A stretch of 55,225 bases of DNA. It comes from a virus. Made by a program: the position numbers and the translations under genes. Below the pieces are notes generated by a model, which had not been told where the DNA came from, did not search any database, and saw only the letters and a program-made list of their open reading frames with translations. The stretch is taken from IMG/VR virus record IMGVR_UViG_3300028553_000034, positions 1 to 55,225 of that record; one strand, 5' to 3'. This document shows positions 8,886-18,626 of the stretch, piece after piece; the first letter of the stretch is position 1; every line of letters starts with the position of its first letter.

Positions 8886-9667
8886 GTTTTGAATATGATA
8901 AATGTGAAAATGGTCAACCCTATACAACTGACGAATTTATCGCTTTAGTACAACAGGAAATATCTGTTGCTTGTGCATTGCCATTTACTGTTCCTGTTAA
9001 AGAGATTGAGAGAATTATTAAATTTTCTTCTGAATGGTTCTATAAAAAATACGAAGATGCCGTGGAAGAGAGATTTGTTATTATTCCAAAAACAATGTTT
9101 CAATCCGATGAATTTAAGAAGAGTCGAACAGTTACTGTTCCGGAATGTGTATTTTCTATTTTTGCTGTTAAAAAAATGAGAGAAGATTTCGGTAGAACTT
9201 ACTCTTTCGATGGTACAGGTGACTTTGGTGTTGAACGTTTATTTCTATCTGATTCAGTTTCTATCGGACAGGGAACAGAAAACATGATGTATTATGTACT
9301 TAATTTATCTTGGTTAGATTTAGCGAATCACATAATCAATCACACTGTAAGTTATAATTATAATCGTAATTCTCATAAGTTATTCTTTTCAGGAGAAACT
9401 CCTGATAGAGATTGTGTTTGTCAAGCATATATAAAACTTCCATTTGAATTTCTTTTTGCTGATGAGATATTCTATCGATATGTTGTTGCTAAATGTAAGG
9501 TGCAACTTTCAAGAATTCTAGGTACATTTGCTTTTAATTTACCTGGAAATATAACAATTAATTATGATTTGATTCGAACTGAAGGAACTGATGAGATAAC
9601 AAAAATAGAAGAAGAAATTAAAGCTGACGAAGGAATGGATTTCTTCTTTACATCAGGGGGATCATAG
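8882..9667 (+). CDS. Hypothetical structural protein
   Basis: A 261-aa soluble protein. The N-terminal helix region (VPVKEIERIIKFSSEWFYKK) is followed by ERFVIIP and a beta-rich centre. A C-terminal helix (ADEIFYRYVVAKCKVQLSRI) and an acidic end complete it. The alternation resembles adaptor or neck-type proteins that pack around the tail, but no specific family is recognised. It is translationally coupled to the preceding gene and followed by a 68-bp AT-rich gap in which I see no gene. Confidence 0.45.
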   Translation: MSFEYDKCENGQPYTTDEFIALVQQEISVACALPFTVPVKEIERIIKFSSEWFYKKYEDAVEERFVIIPKTMFQSDEFKKSRTVTVPECVFSIFAVKKMREDFGRTYSFDGTGDFGVERLFLSDSVSIGQGTENMMYYVLNLSWLDLANHIINHTVSYNYNRNSHKLFFSGETPDRDCVCQAYIKLPFEFLFADEIFYRYVVAKCKVQLSRILGTFAFNLPGNITINYDLIRTEGTDEITKIEEEIKADEGMDFFFTSGGS

Positions 9668-9735
9668 ATTTGATCAAGAGTAACATTAAGATGACCTCTA
9701 GTGAACTAAAATAATAAAATAATAATATACTATAT

Positions 9736-10134
9736 ATGGCTTTGGATATCTATTTGAGACTGCCACAAGACCCAAATTACAATGCTAATTTTCTAGAAGT
9801 AGAAGATGACATTAGTAATTTTGTTCAAATGATAGAAATGTGTTTGACTACAATCCCTGGAGAAGTTCTAGGCGAGCCTGAATTAGGATGTAATCTTGAA
9901 GGATATCTATGGAATCCATATATAACAGTAGGAACAATAAAAAACGACATAATGTCACAGGTTAGAAGATTTTGCACTAATAGTCAACTTGCTATTCCTT
10001 TCAATGTAAATGTCAATTTCATCAGGGGGGATATCTCTGATTCGATTTTAGTTGACATAGAAGTTGATGGGAGGTCAGTTTTAGGAATTGCCGCATCCCC
10101 TAATCCTGATTCACAAATATCACTTAATGTATAA
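9736..10134 (+). CDS. 25: Baseplate wedge protein gp25-like
   Basis: A 132-aa protein, the length of T4 gp25. The family signature is present at about residues 38-57: TIPGEVLGEPELGCNLEGYL, matching the PGE-----P-GC-L pattern of gp25/gpW baseplate proteins. It sits directly before the baseplate J gene, the order seen in T4-type and P2-type tails (gp25/gpW next to gp6/gpJ). It is part of the wedge core that attaches the sheath. The spacing to the next start is two bases. Confidence 0.85.
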   Translation: MALDIYLRLPQDPNYNANFLEVEDDISNFVQMIEMCLTTIPGEVLGEPELGCNLEGYLWNPYITVGTIKNDIMSQVRRFCTNSQLAIPFNVNVNFIRGDISDSILVDIEVDGRSVLGIAASPNPDSQISLNV

Positions 10135-10136
10135 AG

Positions 10137-11903
10137 ATGAGCAATAACATTCTAAGACCCAATAAACTTAAATTCGGAGAGATATTTCTACAAATAAAAA
10201 ATTATCTTGTAGAAACCTATAATCAAACTGGGGATATATTCTCAGCAGCTTCTCCATATGGACAAATTTTAGTAGTAATGCAAAATTTCGTTCAGTTAAT
10301 TTTCCTCTATTTAGAAGATTCATTAGTCGAATTAAATATCTACACTGCAACAAAAAGGCGATCTATATATGGATTTGCTAGACTTGCAGGACATAACCCA
10401 ACTAGATCTATTTCTGCTGAAGGAACTATAAATGTAAAATGGAAACCTTCAATATCCGAAGTTAATTTCTCTTATGCTACCATACCTGACAAAACTGTAA
10501 TAATTTGTGATTATAATGGCCTTCCTTATATTATTAGGATTTCTAATGATATGGATAATATAAAGATAAAAAAATCAGAAAGGTCTTTCATTCCTCTAAA
10601 AATTATTCAGGGATCTTTGGAACAACAAACAAAGACAGGAACAGGATTAGAACTTCAATCTTTCAGTATTTTAGCAAAGAAAGAAATTGATAATGAAAAT
10701 ATAAAAATAACTGTAAACGGCGACCCATATGAAATAGTCGATTCACTTTATGATATGACTAAAGGCAGTAAACAATGTATGGTTAAAACTGGACTGACTG
10801 ATGGTATCGATATTTATTTTGGAAATCGAGATTTTGGAACTATTCCTAATAGAGGTGCTAATATAACAGTGGAATACATAACAACGGACGGATTTGGTGG
10901 TAACGTATTCGGTAAAACTGATGATATTACATGGAAATGGGCAGATCCTTTATACACAAATACAGGTGAAGAATTAGATCCAAATGAATACATTAACATT
11001 ACTATAAACAAAACAATAGTTCTTGGAGCAGATGCTGAATCCCCTGAATTAACTAAGCTAATAGCTCCTAAAACAAGTAGATCTTTTGTTTTAGCTAATC
11101 CAGAAAATTATGTAAATTTCTTTTCGAGATTCAATTACTCGTATGTTGATGCTTATACAACCTATGATGATGAATATATCGATGATGATAACGTTATCTA
11201 TCTTTTTTTAATTCCAAACATCGAAAAAAGACTCCAAAAAAATTCAGATTATTTTACAACAAATCTTATTAATTTCTATCTAGATGAAGATGAAAAAGCT
11301 GCACTTTATAGATATATTAATTCTTCAGGCCAACAAATCATATCTTCTGAGCTATCAATAATAAATCCCATTCTTACTAAATATGTTATGAATGTTTTTC
11401 TTAGAATTTATGATACTTCCAATCCTGTTTCCGTATCAAACGAAGTTACAACTCAAATAACAGATTATCTTCTAAGAGTAAAAAGAAGAGATAAAATTCC
11501 AAAATCGGATTTGATAGCAATTTTAGAAAACATAAAAGGAATCGATTCTGTTAATCTTTCTTTTATCTCAGAAGTTAATGAGAAGGCTATAATCGATGGA
11601 TATTACTTCAAAAAAATAGAAAGTTTCGATGGAGTAAGAGGAATAAAAACTGTACAGGAAGTAAAAGTTTTAGTTCCTACCAATACCGATCCTAATATCG
11701 GATTAGATGATTTTGGCGATATTGTTATAGGTAAAAATGAAATGCCAGTTATGAGAGGGGGTTGGTATGATCGATTCGGTAATTATTTTGAAGATGGATT
11801 AAGCGATTCAACTTATTCATCAGTGAATATAATTGTTAAAGAAGTCATAAAAGAGACAATAGCTATTAAACAAATGAATGCAAATAAAACAGCACTTAAA
11901 TAA
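10137..11903 (+). CDS. 6: Baseplate wedge protein gp6-like (baseplate J)
   Basis: A 588-aa protein, close to T4 gp6 (660 aa). The N-terminus has the conserved J pattern: AASPYGQILVVM, then LEDSLVELNIYTA and SIYGFARLAGHNPTRSISAE. The middle has a beta domain (FGNRDFGTIPNRGANITVEY, FGGNVFG). The C-terminal region has the domain that dimerises J proteins (MNVFLRIYD, then TTQITDYLLRVKRRDKIPKS). gp6 forms the inner wedge ring with gp7 and gp53-type partners. The gene stop overlaps the next start as TAATG. Confidence 0.85.
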   Translation: MSNNILRPNKLKFGEIFLQIKNYLVETYNQTGDIFSAASPYGQILVVMQNFVQLIFLYLEDSLVELNIYTATKRRSIYGFARLAGHNPTRSISAEGTINVKWKPSISEVNFSYATIPDKTVIICDYNGLPYIIRISNDMDNIKIKKSERSFIPLKIIQGSLEQQTKTGTGLELQSFSILAKKEIDNENIKITVNGDPYEIVDSLYDMTKGSKQCMVKTGLTDGIDIYFGNRDFGTIPNRGANITVEYITTDGFGGNVFGKTDDITWKWADPLYTNTGEELDPNEYINITINKTIVLGADAESPELTKLIAPKTSRSFVLANPENYVNFFSRFNYSYVDAYTTYDDEYIDDDNVIYLFLIPNIEKRLQKNSDYFTTNLINFYLDEDEKAALYRYINSSGQQIISSELSIINPILTKYVMNVFLRIYDTSNPVSVSNEVTTQITDYLLRVKRRDKIPKSDLIAILENIKGIDSVNLSFISEVNEKAIIDGYYFKKIESFDGVRGIKTVQEVKVLVPTNTDPNIGLDDFGDIVIGKNEMPVMRGGWYDRFGNYFEDGLSDSTYSSVNIIVKEVIKETIAIKQMNANKTALK

Positions 11904-12151
11904 TGTATAAAGATTCAGTATACACAAAAATATATCAATCTAACGATAAGATAAAAGATACGGGTTATGATTATAGATCTGAAGGGATGATTAATAAATT
12001 CTTTTCAAATCGAATGTTTGGTAATCCTGGAATGGATGGATTTCTTAATAGAATCGAGCCTTATTTTATTGAAATGACAGATTCAGTTAAAGCTATTCAA
12101 TTTTATAACAATTACACACTAGATAAAAACGACGGAAGCATAAATCTATAA
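11903..12151 (+). CDS. Small hypothetical baseplate-region protein
   Basis: An 82-aa protein between gp6 and the gp7-like gene. It is charged and soluble, with GYDYRSEGMINKFFSNRMFG and NRIEPYFIEMTDSVKAIQF as its most structured parts. It is coupled to gp6 by TAATG and followed two bases later by the next start. It is probably a wedge subunit or assembly factor; no family is recognised. Confidence 0.55.
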   Translation: MYKDSVYTKIYQSNDKIKDTGYDYRSEGMINKFFSNRMFGNPGMDGFLNRIEPYFIEMTDSVKAIQFYNNYTLDKNDGSINL

Positions 12152-12152
12152 A

Positions 12153-15100
12153 ATGTACAAATATCTAAACTTTTTCAATAAAAAAGGTGAATACTGCAAT
12201 TTCGAATACCTTGAAGCAAGTGATAAATGGGTTGGTCGTATAGATTTCAATACCGTATCAGAAGGTCTTATTGAAGATTTCCAATTGTATATCATGGAAG
12301 AGGTGTATAATTCTTCTTCGCAATCTTATGAGTATGTATATCCTATAGGATCTACTTCACTCCCTAGCAACGGAGCTACTGCTTATTTTACATCTACAAA
12401 TCCTATAACAGAAATGTTCCTTTATGATTTTGATTTAGGTGCAACTGCAAATACTTTGACTAAGTCGTATTCTATGGAATATAATTTCGATTCTGTTGCG
12501 TATTCGATAGGAACTACAGGAGTTAAAGATGGAATAAAAGAGGTAACAACTATTAATTCAGTTCCAATTCAAGTAAATCTTGGATTTTCTCCAATGACTG
12601 AAAGGGGTTATAGTTCAGTTGTTTTTATCAAAGACGCAGATGATAATATATTTGCTGAAATTCTTTTATATGGCGAAGGTGAAGAAGAAGATCAACGTTT
12701 AAGAGATTGGTTAGCTGCTTTAGGAGGAGATCTTTTACCACAAGATGAATCGATTTTTGATGAATCGGATGTTAATGAAATAAAAACGAATTGGTCTTTA
12801 TTCAATAAGAAGAGAAAGGAAATGTTACTTGAGTATTCTAACATATATCCTTACTTAGGATCTTATAAAGCTCTCATAAATATCATTAAATTCTTCGGTT
12901 ATCAAAATCTAAGAATGAAAGAATACTGGTTAAATGTTGATTCTGAAAGTGTTTATTTCGGTAAATTCAAACAAATGAACATATCCGATGTTTTTACTAA
13001 AGATGCAAATTTCAATAATACGTCTCTCATTCCGAGTAAAATTTATAAGAAAACTAATAAATTCGGTCTTTATTATGACATAACAATAGAATCAGGAGAT
13101 TATGATGATGATGGAATTCCTATAGTCGAAGAAGTTTTTTCATACACACCTCAAGAAATTTTGATTAAAATCTTCGCATTAAAGAAAAAACTTCAAAATT
13201 ATTTCTTGCCTGTAAATGCTAAAATTGTTGATATTATAGGTGAAGCAGTTTACTTTGCTAAATACGATACAAATGTATGGAACGATCAATATAGAATTGA
13301 TAAAATCGAATTGGGACTTAAGCCTTCATTCGAAGTTCTTCCTTCACCTTCCGGATTCTTACAAGATCTAAGATACTTAAATTTCTTCGGATGTCCAGTA
13401 GGTCCAGACCTAACAATAGGAGGCCAAACAAACATTCTTTCCTGGTATGTAACACTTAATCCTAATGGGATTAATGTAGGTGGAATGCCTACACCTTTAG
13501 ATACAGTTCAAACTTTTAGATTTGTTTTTTATATTCCTACAGGAACAACTGCAACAGTAGATACGGTAATTGAAAGAGATCCAAATACAGGGAAATACAT
13601 ATATACTGATTCAGAAGTAGCAGATTTGATTATTAAATCTCTTAGGGATGATTCATATGTTGGATCTAATTTTACGATATATCAAGAAGGAGGTGATTCA
13701 GGAACTATTAGAATTGTACAAAAAGAAGCAATAGGTGATGGATCAATTTATGTTACTTGGATGAGTAATACTTCAGGATCTTTCCCACAGGCAACTATAC
13801 AATATACAGTTCCGACAATATCAGGTGGTGGAGGAACCGCAGCCTCTATAAACGTTTCGACTGGACCTTCAGGCTCTTTTGGAGCCTCAGGTGCACCTAT
13901 AAGTTATTTTGCTGATTGTTTCTTAGGTTATTTTGATAAAGCAAATATACCAATAAGACAATTAAACGACGACGAAGATATTCCAATTGGATATCCAATC
14001 ACACTTAACAATAAAACTTTCGATATTAATTGGGATGATGCTAATGTAACCTTCAATCAAATCGATCTAGTTGGACCCACTAGTGGAACTCTATATGGAT
14101 CTTTTAATTTATCTCAAACTATCTCAGGTTGGACGTCATCTCCAGGATCAACGAGTAATCCTATATACGTCGGAGCAACAGGCTTTCCTACTTTGTTTCC
14201 CTCCCAATTCAATTACAGTTGGCAAAGCCTTGGTTATTATGGATATTACGAAATGCAATGGATTATAACTAAGGTTGCTGATGATACTCCTGCTTTCTCT
14301 TTTGATAGTGGAAAAATTGGAATAGAAGATGGAGATAATTATCCTGTGATCCTCCCTTATGTAGGATTCTATAAAGTAGAACTTTACATGTGGGATAGTT
14401 ATAATACGAAATCTTTCTTAATTAATGAAGATATGATTGAAGTTAAAATGAAAGAATCTGACTTTATCGGATGGTATCAATTCAGAGAACTCGATTATAA
14501 ATTAAACACAAGAAAATACGATGTACAGTTAGATTTTATTCCGCCCCCTCCATTGAATGGAATAACACCTCTTAAACCTCTATTAACTTGGGACGAATAT
14601 GCATCTACTTGGGATCTTCCTTTACACCCAAATGAATCAATTGATATGGCAGATATGAGTTATAATTCTCTAGACTCATCTGAATTTTACAAAACAATCA
14701 CGGATCCTTCAAACAATCCTCTAGTTGATAGATTCCCTTACACATATAATTTGATGAGTCTTCTTCCAAAATGGGATGATCTTTATCATCTTTGGTGGGA
14801 TGGAATAGGAACTAAAATAACTCAATGGGAAATTAAGAATGTAACAGGTCCTACTGCTCATATATTTATGACTAAAGGAAATACAATTCTAGATGTTAAT
14901 TCTATCGATGTTCATTATGAACAAGGACCCACTGGTTATACAGGAGCTACAGGAGCTACAGGATCTACTGGATCTACTGGGGATATTATTGTTTCTAATG
15001 CAAATAGAAGAACATATCAATATGACGGAACAAATTGGGTCTACATAATCGATGTTGTTGATTCTTATGAGATAACAGGACTTATAGGATCTACTGCGGA

Positions 15101-15968
15101 TAATATGTTATCAATAGTAAAGGAACTTAATCAAATAATGCCTTTTGATGGAATAAATCATCCTTTCTTAAATGATTTCATCTATTATTACAATGAAGAT
15201 TATGATAGCAACTATCAATTAATTCCTTATATTCGATCAGTTTCTAAAGACTTCGATCGAGGAGGAAGACACAAAATTAAATTGGATGGTGCAACAGGAG
15301 ATAATAAATCGTATGAGACTGTTTATTTTGGATATGTCGGTGATATCCCTACACATTTTGAAATTTATAAGATTGAGTCTCTAGGACCGACAGGTAGCAT
15401 ATTAATAAATGGAATGAGTTCTCCTTATTTAATTGGATCAACTTCTTTAATGGATTTAGCTGATGAACTTAACGGACCTACTGCTCAAGGAGTAGATGGA
15501 ATAAATAATTTTCAATACAACCTTGTTCTAGGATATTCAGGAGCTACAGGACCTACAACTTCCTCTATAACTCCTAGCGAGATAAAAATTCAAGCTATCT
15601 CAAAAGCATTTACTAGTCCAAGTGAAACAACAGTTGAATTTGTAGATATTATTGGAACTTCGTATGGTAGATCAATAATTAAAAATCCAACATGGGATGA
15701 AGTAAGAATTCTTAAATATGCACAAAATTTACCTCTATGTACAGTGGTTAATTTCACATATGATAACTCTGTAATAAACGGAAAGAAGAATCCTAAATGG
15801 AAACTTACAAAAGAAGGAGATTCGAACTTCACGGATATATACTACAATAATAAGTATTTCTCCTATATGTTCAACGAAAAGGGTAGTTACACCGTTTCAC
15901 TTGAGCTAGAAGATACAAACGGTAATAAGAAATCAGTAACAAAAAAAGAAATAATAAAAATAATTTAA
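12153..15968 (+). CDS. Giant baseplate wedge protein, gp7-like, with collagen-like insert
   Basis: A 1271-aa protein, longer than T4 gp7 (1032 aa). Residues ~205-275 carry the most recognisable part: NWSLFNKKRKEMLLEYSNIY, PYLGSYKALINIIKFFGYQN and LRMKEYWLNV, a pattern of gp7-type wedge proteins in large myoviruses. Beta-rich immunoglobulin-like domains follow. Around residues 925-944 there is a Gly-X-Thr/Thr-Gly-Ala collagen-like run. The C-terminus (NEKGSYTVSLELEDTNGNKK) looks like a PKD/Ig domain. The place after gp6 and the small gene fits gp7. Confidence 0.6.
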   Translation: MYKYLNFFNKKGEYCNFEYLEASDKWVGRIDFNTVSEGLIEDFQLYIMEEVYNSSSQSYEYVYPIGSTSLPSNGATAYFTSTNPITEMFLYDFDLGATANTLTKSYSMEYNFDSVAYSIGTTGVKDGIKEVTTINSVPIQVNLGFSPMTERGYSSVVFIKDADDNIFAEILLYGEGEEEDQRLRDWLAALGGDLLPQDESIFDESDVNEIKTNWSLFNKKRKEMLLEYSNIYPYLGSYKALINIIKFFGYQNLRMKEYWLNVDSESVYFGKFKQMNISDVFTKDANFNNTSLIPSKIYKKTNKFGLYYDITIESGDYDDDGIPIVEEVFSYTPQEILIKIFALKKKLQNYFLPVNAKIVDIIGEAVYFAKYDTNVWNDQYRIDKIELGLKPSFEVLPSPSGFLQDLRYLNFFGCPVGPDLTIGGQTNILSWYVTLNPNGINVGGMPTPLDTVQTFRFVFYIPTGTTATVDTVIERDPNTGKYIYTDSEVADLIIKSLRDDSYVGSNFTIYQEGGDSGTIRIVQKEAIGDGSIYVTWMSNTSGSFPQATIQYTVPTISGGGGTAASINVSTGPSGSFGASGAPISYFADCFLGYFDKANIPIRQLNDDEDIPIGYPITLNNKTFDINWDDANVTFNQIDLVGPTSGTLYGSFNLSQTISGWTSSPGSTSNPIYVGATGFPTLFPSQFNYSWQSLGYYGYYEMQWIITKVADDTPAFSFDSGKIGIEDGDNYPVILPYVGFYKVELYMWDSYNTKSFLINEDMIEVKMKESDFIGWYQFRELDYKLNTRKYDVQLDFIPPPPLNGITPLKPLLTWDEYASTWDLPLHPNESIDMADMSYNSLDSSEFYKTITDPSNNPLVDRFPYTYNLMSLLPKWDDLYHLWWDGIGTKITQWEIKNVTGPTAHIFMTKGNTILDVNSIDVHYEQGPTGYTGATGATGSTGSTGDIIVSNANRRTYQYDGTNWVYIIDVVDSYEITGLIGSTADNMLSIVKELNQIMPFDGINHPFLNDFIYYYNEDYDSNYQLIPYIRSVSKDFDRGGRHKIKLDGATGDNKSYETVYFGYVGDIPTHFEIYKIESLGPTGSILINGMSSPYLIGSTSLMDLADELNGPTAQGVDGINNFQYNLVLGYSGATGPTTSSITPSEIKIQAISKAFTSPSETTVEFVDIIGTSYGRSIIKNPTWDEVRILKYAQNLPLCTVVNFTYDNSVINGKKNPKWKLTKEGDSNFTDIYYNNKYFSYMFNEKGSYTVSLELEDTNGNKKSVTKKEIIKII
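14925..14984 (+). repeat. Collagen-like 9-bp tandem repeat within the gp7-like gene
   Basis: Codons for GPTGYTGATGATGSTGSTGD. The DNA is built from near-identical 9-base units (ACAGGAGCT twice, ACAGGATCT, ACTGGATCT). Such Gly-x-y runs usually trimerise and can change length by slippage or recombination. It is internal to a baseplate protein rather than to a fibre, which is less usual. Confidence 0.85.
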
Positions 15969-15969
15969 C

Positions 15970-16539
15970 ATGGCAATCACAACAACAACATTGAACGGAA
16001 CAGATTCAGTATCGGCTTCAAGGATTACCCTTAATGACAACTTTAATACAATTAAGGAGGCATTAAACGATGTATTGAGCATTATTGACATTGCAACAGG
16101 AAAAATAAATAACTACGGATACGGGAGTAATAATGATATGGAAACTGAAGATCTTATTGTTAGAGGATCTGTTAGTGGTGGTATTAATGTTATATCTGGG
16201 AATGTAGCTGTAGGTGCAGGAAATGTCGTTATAGGTGCAAACAATTATCTACAAATTGGTGCAGGGACTAATTCTATTTATTTTGAAAAATTAACTAAAA
16301 CCTATGCAGTTTCTGGATCTATTCCAACTATCAACTTTTCCGGTAGTGGAGTTACAGGACCAACTGCTTCAGGACCTGTTGGTTATATGACATTACCTAG
16401 AATGACTACTGCGGATATTAATTCTATCGTAAGTCCTCTTGAAGGATCTATCGTATACGATTTAACATTAAATGCTTTTGTAGGATGTACTGGATCTAGT
16501 GCAACTGCTGGTGGTAGTAACTGGGCAATTTTATCATAA
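15970..16539 (+). CDS. Short fibre/baseplate-pin-like structural protein
   Basis: A 189-aa protein. The N-terminus has ASRITLNDNFNTIKEALNDV, a pattern of trimeric fibre N-termini. Short hydrophobic repeats follow (GNVAVGAGNVVIGANNYLQI), typical of a beta-helix shaft. The end reads MTTADINSIVSPLEGSIVYD with LNAFVGC and NWAIL, a common fibre-tip ending in Bacteroidota phages. It is probably a short fibre or trimerisation unit docked on the wedge. Confidence 0.55.
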   Translation: MAITTTTLNGTDSVSASRITLNDNFNTIKEALNDVLSIIDIATGKINNYGYGSNNDMETEDLIVRGSVSGGINVISGNVAVGAGNVVIGANNYLQIGAGTNSIYFEKLTKTYAVSGSIPTINFSGSGVTGPTASGPVGYMTLPRMTTADINSIVSPLEGSIVYDLTLNAFVGCTGSSATAGGSNWAILS

Positions 16540-16555
16540 AAATAAAAATAATTGA

Positions 16556-18625
16556 ATGGCAACTCCGCTAATTAATGCGTTAAGAGTCCAAGGTGGAACG
16601 TTTTACACATTTACTTCGGCATCAAATGATATTTCAAAAACATTTACTGATGACGATGCTAGATTTGTATTCTCTAAATTCGCCTTATTAGATATCCCTG
16701 ACGTTGCAACTCCTACGTCAAATCAAAATTACATCGTATGGGAAGCTTTAGGTGTATTAAATAGTCCCGGTCCTACATCGTATCCAAATTCATCAGTTCC
16801 TTCAGCTGATATTAATTCTGATAATAACATAAATCTAGCACAATCTTTTCAAAATTACGTTTTGAATTTAGAACAGCTAATTTTAGACGGAAGTAATAAT
16901 CTAGCTCAGGCTTATGATATGAGTCAAAAATGGTCAACTTCAGAAAGATTATTTTGGAAGTGGATGGCTAACATAAATGCTATGCGATTCAGAACTGCTA
17001 CTGCTGCTGAATCAACAGTTACAAATAGATTCACCGAAGAAGATCAATCTACTTTCTATAAGCGAGTTGTTAAATATATAGGGGATGTTGATATTGTCAA
17101 TTCCGTTTCAAGGGATGGTCATTCATATAGCGAAGTTTATCTTAATGTTCCTGTAACACACGGTAATACACCTCTTGTACTATTCAAAACATACCAAGAT
17201 TCTAATTATGCTCCAGGTAGACAATGGAGCAACGGTAACGTTTATCTCGAAGGAAGAAATGCCGGATCCGTTCACCCTACTGGACTTTCGATGATAGCTT
17301 ATTATGATAATGATGTTATAGATGCATATCTTTCAGAAGGAACTTTTGGAAATCCTACAAATACTTCTCTTTATGCAGCAGCAACTGCATTATCTCTAAA
17401 ACCTGTTCTACTTTCTGGAATGGACGGAATTATTCTTGATACTGATGCTGATTCATATAAACCGATTGTAGATGATCCAAATATCTCTTTAATATCAGAA
17501 TTCAATGCTTCTGATGCTTCTGGGGATTTCGCATTCAATGCCGCACTCGTTTATTATGACGTTTATAGTTCATCAAATCCTATGGATCGAGCAAGAAACC
17601 TATATGGAATTCTTGTTTTAGACGATTATGTTAATCAAGTATCAGCACCATCTTACCTTAAAAGATTCGATAAATATAAACCTAATAAAATTACGAAACT
17701 TAACGGTAACGGATACGGTTTGAAATTGAATGTTAAATTCGATACTTCTGCTGATAATGTAGGTGTTGAAACTATCATTAATGATTATAACACATTCTCA
17801 ATGGATCTATTCATTGATGCTTCAACGAGAATGCAAGAAGCTGCTGAAATGTTCTTATCTCAAAATCTACAGATTATTGAAATTAAGCAACAAATATCGG
17901 CTTTACAACAATACTATTTCTCACAGGGTGATATCACGGGACTTTCTCAAAGATTATCCGCTTTAGAATCTTCTTTGAATAATGCTCAATTAGCTTTTCA
18001 ATCAAGTACAACTTTACTCGATTTGATTAATATGAATGCAGATAATATCAATTTGATCGTCTCTGGAAATTTATCAACTAATTTAACTTACAACACAGAT
18101 GTTCTTAAAGGAGGGGATGGTATTCTACTTGATAAATCAGTTCCTAATCAAGTAAAAATAATTAATCGTACTCAGGCTTATAACAACTTTATGTTATGTG
18201 GTAATTCATCTAATAATATCGAAACTACTACGAGTAACGGACAAAATTATGCAACTACAAATCTTGTTGATAATAACATTCTTGTATTAGGAACATTTAC
18301 AAATTCATTTAGACAAACTAATCAAAACCCAGATCCTGTAACAGGAATTGAAACTTTCGCTGATACTGTGTATATAAATATAGACGATAAAAATGTTAGA
18401 TGGAAGAATGGACAAATGCTTAAATTTGTTTTTAATGAGAAAATAAATAATGGCGGTTTCAATATCATATTCAGAACAGATTCACAAAATGCTTTAGGTA
18501 ATGGAACTTATGGAAAAATAATGACTATTATTTCTCCTGCAATGTTACTTTCTGATAGACCTATATTTGAAATTTACTGCACAGACGAAAATCAATATCT
18601 ATTTAACGTAGACGTAATAAGATAA
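16556..18625 (+). CDS. Large baseplate structural protein
   Basis: A 689-aa protein. The N-terminal half has WSTSERLFWKWMANINAMRF and a beta-rich centre. The region around residues 415-485 is coiled-coil-like (MQEAAEMFLSQNLQIIEIKQ, then QRLSALESSLNNAQLAF). The C-terminal ~150 residues are beta-rich (FADTVYINIDDKNVRWKNGQ), like a fibre-type head. It lies among baseplate genes in the position where T4 carries gp8-gp10, but I see no convincing similarity to a particular one. Confidence 0.5.
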   Translation: MATPLINALRVQGGTFYTFTSASNDISKTFTDDDARFVFSKFALLDIPDVATPTSNQNYIVWEALGVLNSPGPTSYPNSSVPSADINSDNNINLAQSFQNYVLNLEQLILDGSNNLAQAYDMSQKWSTSERLFWKWMANINAMRFRTATAAESTVTNRFTEEDQSTFYKRVVKYIGDVDIVNSVSRDGHSYSEVYLNVPVTHGNTPLVLFKTYQDSNYAPGRQWSNGNVYLEGRNAGSVHPTGLSMIAYYDNDVIDAYLSEGTFGNPTNTSLYAAATALSLKPVLLSGMDGIILDTDADSYKPIVDDPNISLISEFNASDASGDFAFNAALVYYDVYSSSNPMDRARNLYGILVLDDYVNQVSAPSYLKRFDKYKPNKITKLNGNGYGLKLNVKFDTSADNVGVETIINDYNTFSMDLFIDASTRMQEAAEMFLSQNLQIIEIKQQISALQQYYFSQGDITGLSQRLSALESSLNNAQLAFQSSTTLLDLINMNADNINLIVSGNLSTNLTYNTDVLKGGDGILLDKSVPNQVKIINRTQAYNNFMLCGNSSNNIETTTSNGQNYATTNLVDNNILVLGTFTNSFRQTNQNPDPVTGIETFADTVYINIDDKNVRWKNGQMLKFVFNEKINNGGFNIIFRTDSQNALGNGTYGKIMTIISPAMLLSDRPIFEIYCTDENQYLFNVDVIR

Positions 18626-18626
18626 C

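Noticed and set aside
9668-9735. Possible tRNA or small RNA in the gap before gp25
   Set aside because: 68 AT-rich bases without a cloverleaf, CCA end or stable stem.
14925-14984. Short tandem repeat as a CRISPR-like array
   Set aside because: Units are 9 bases without spacers and encode in-frame Gly-x-Thr triplets of a collagen-like segment.
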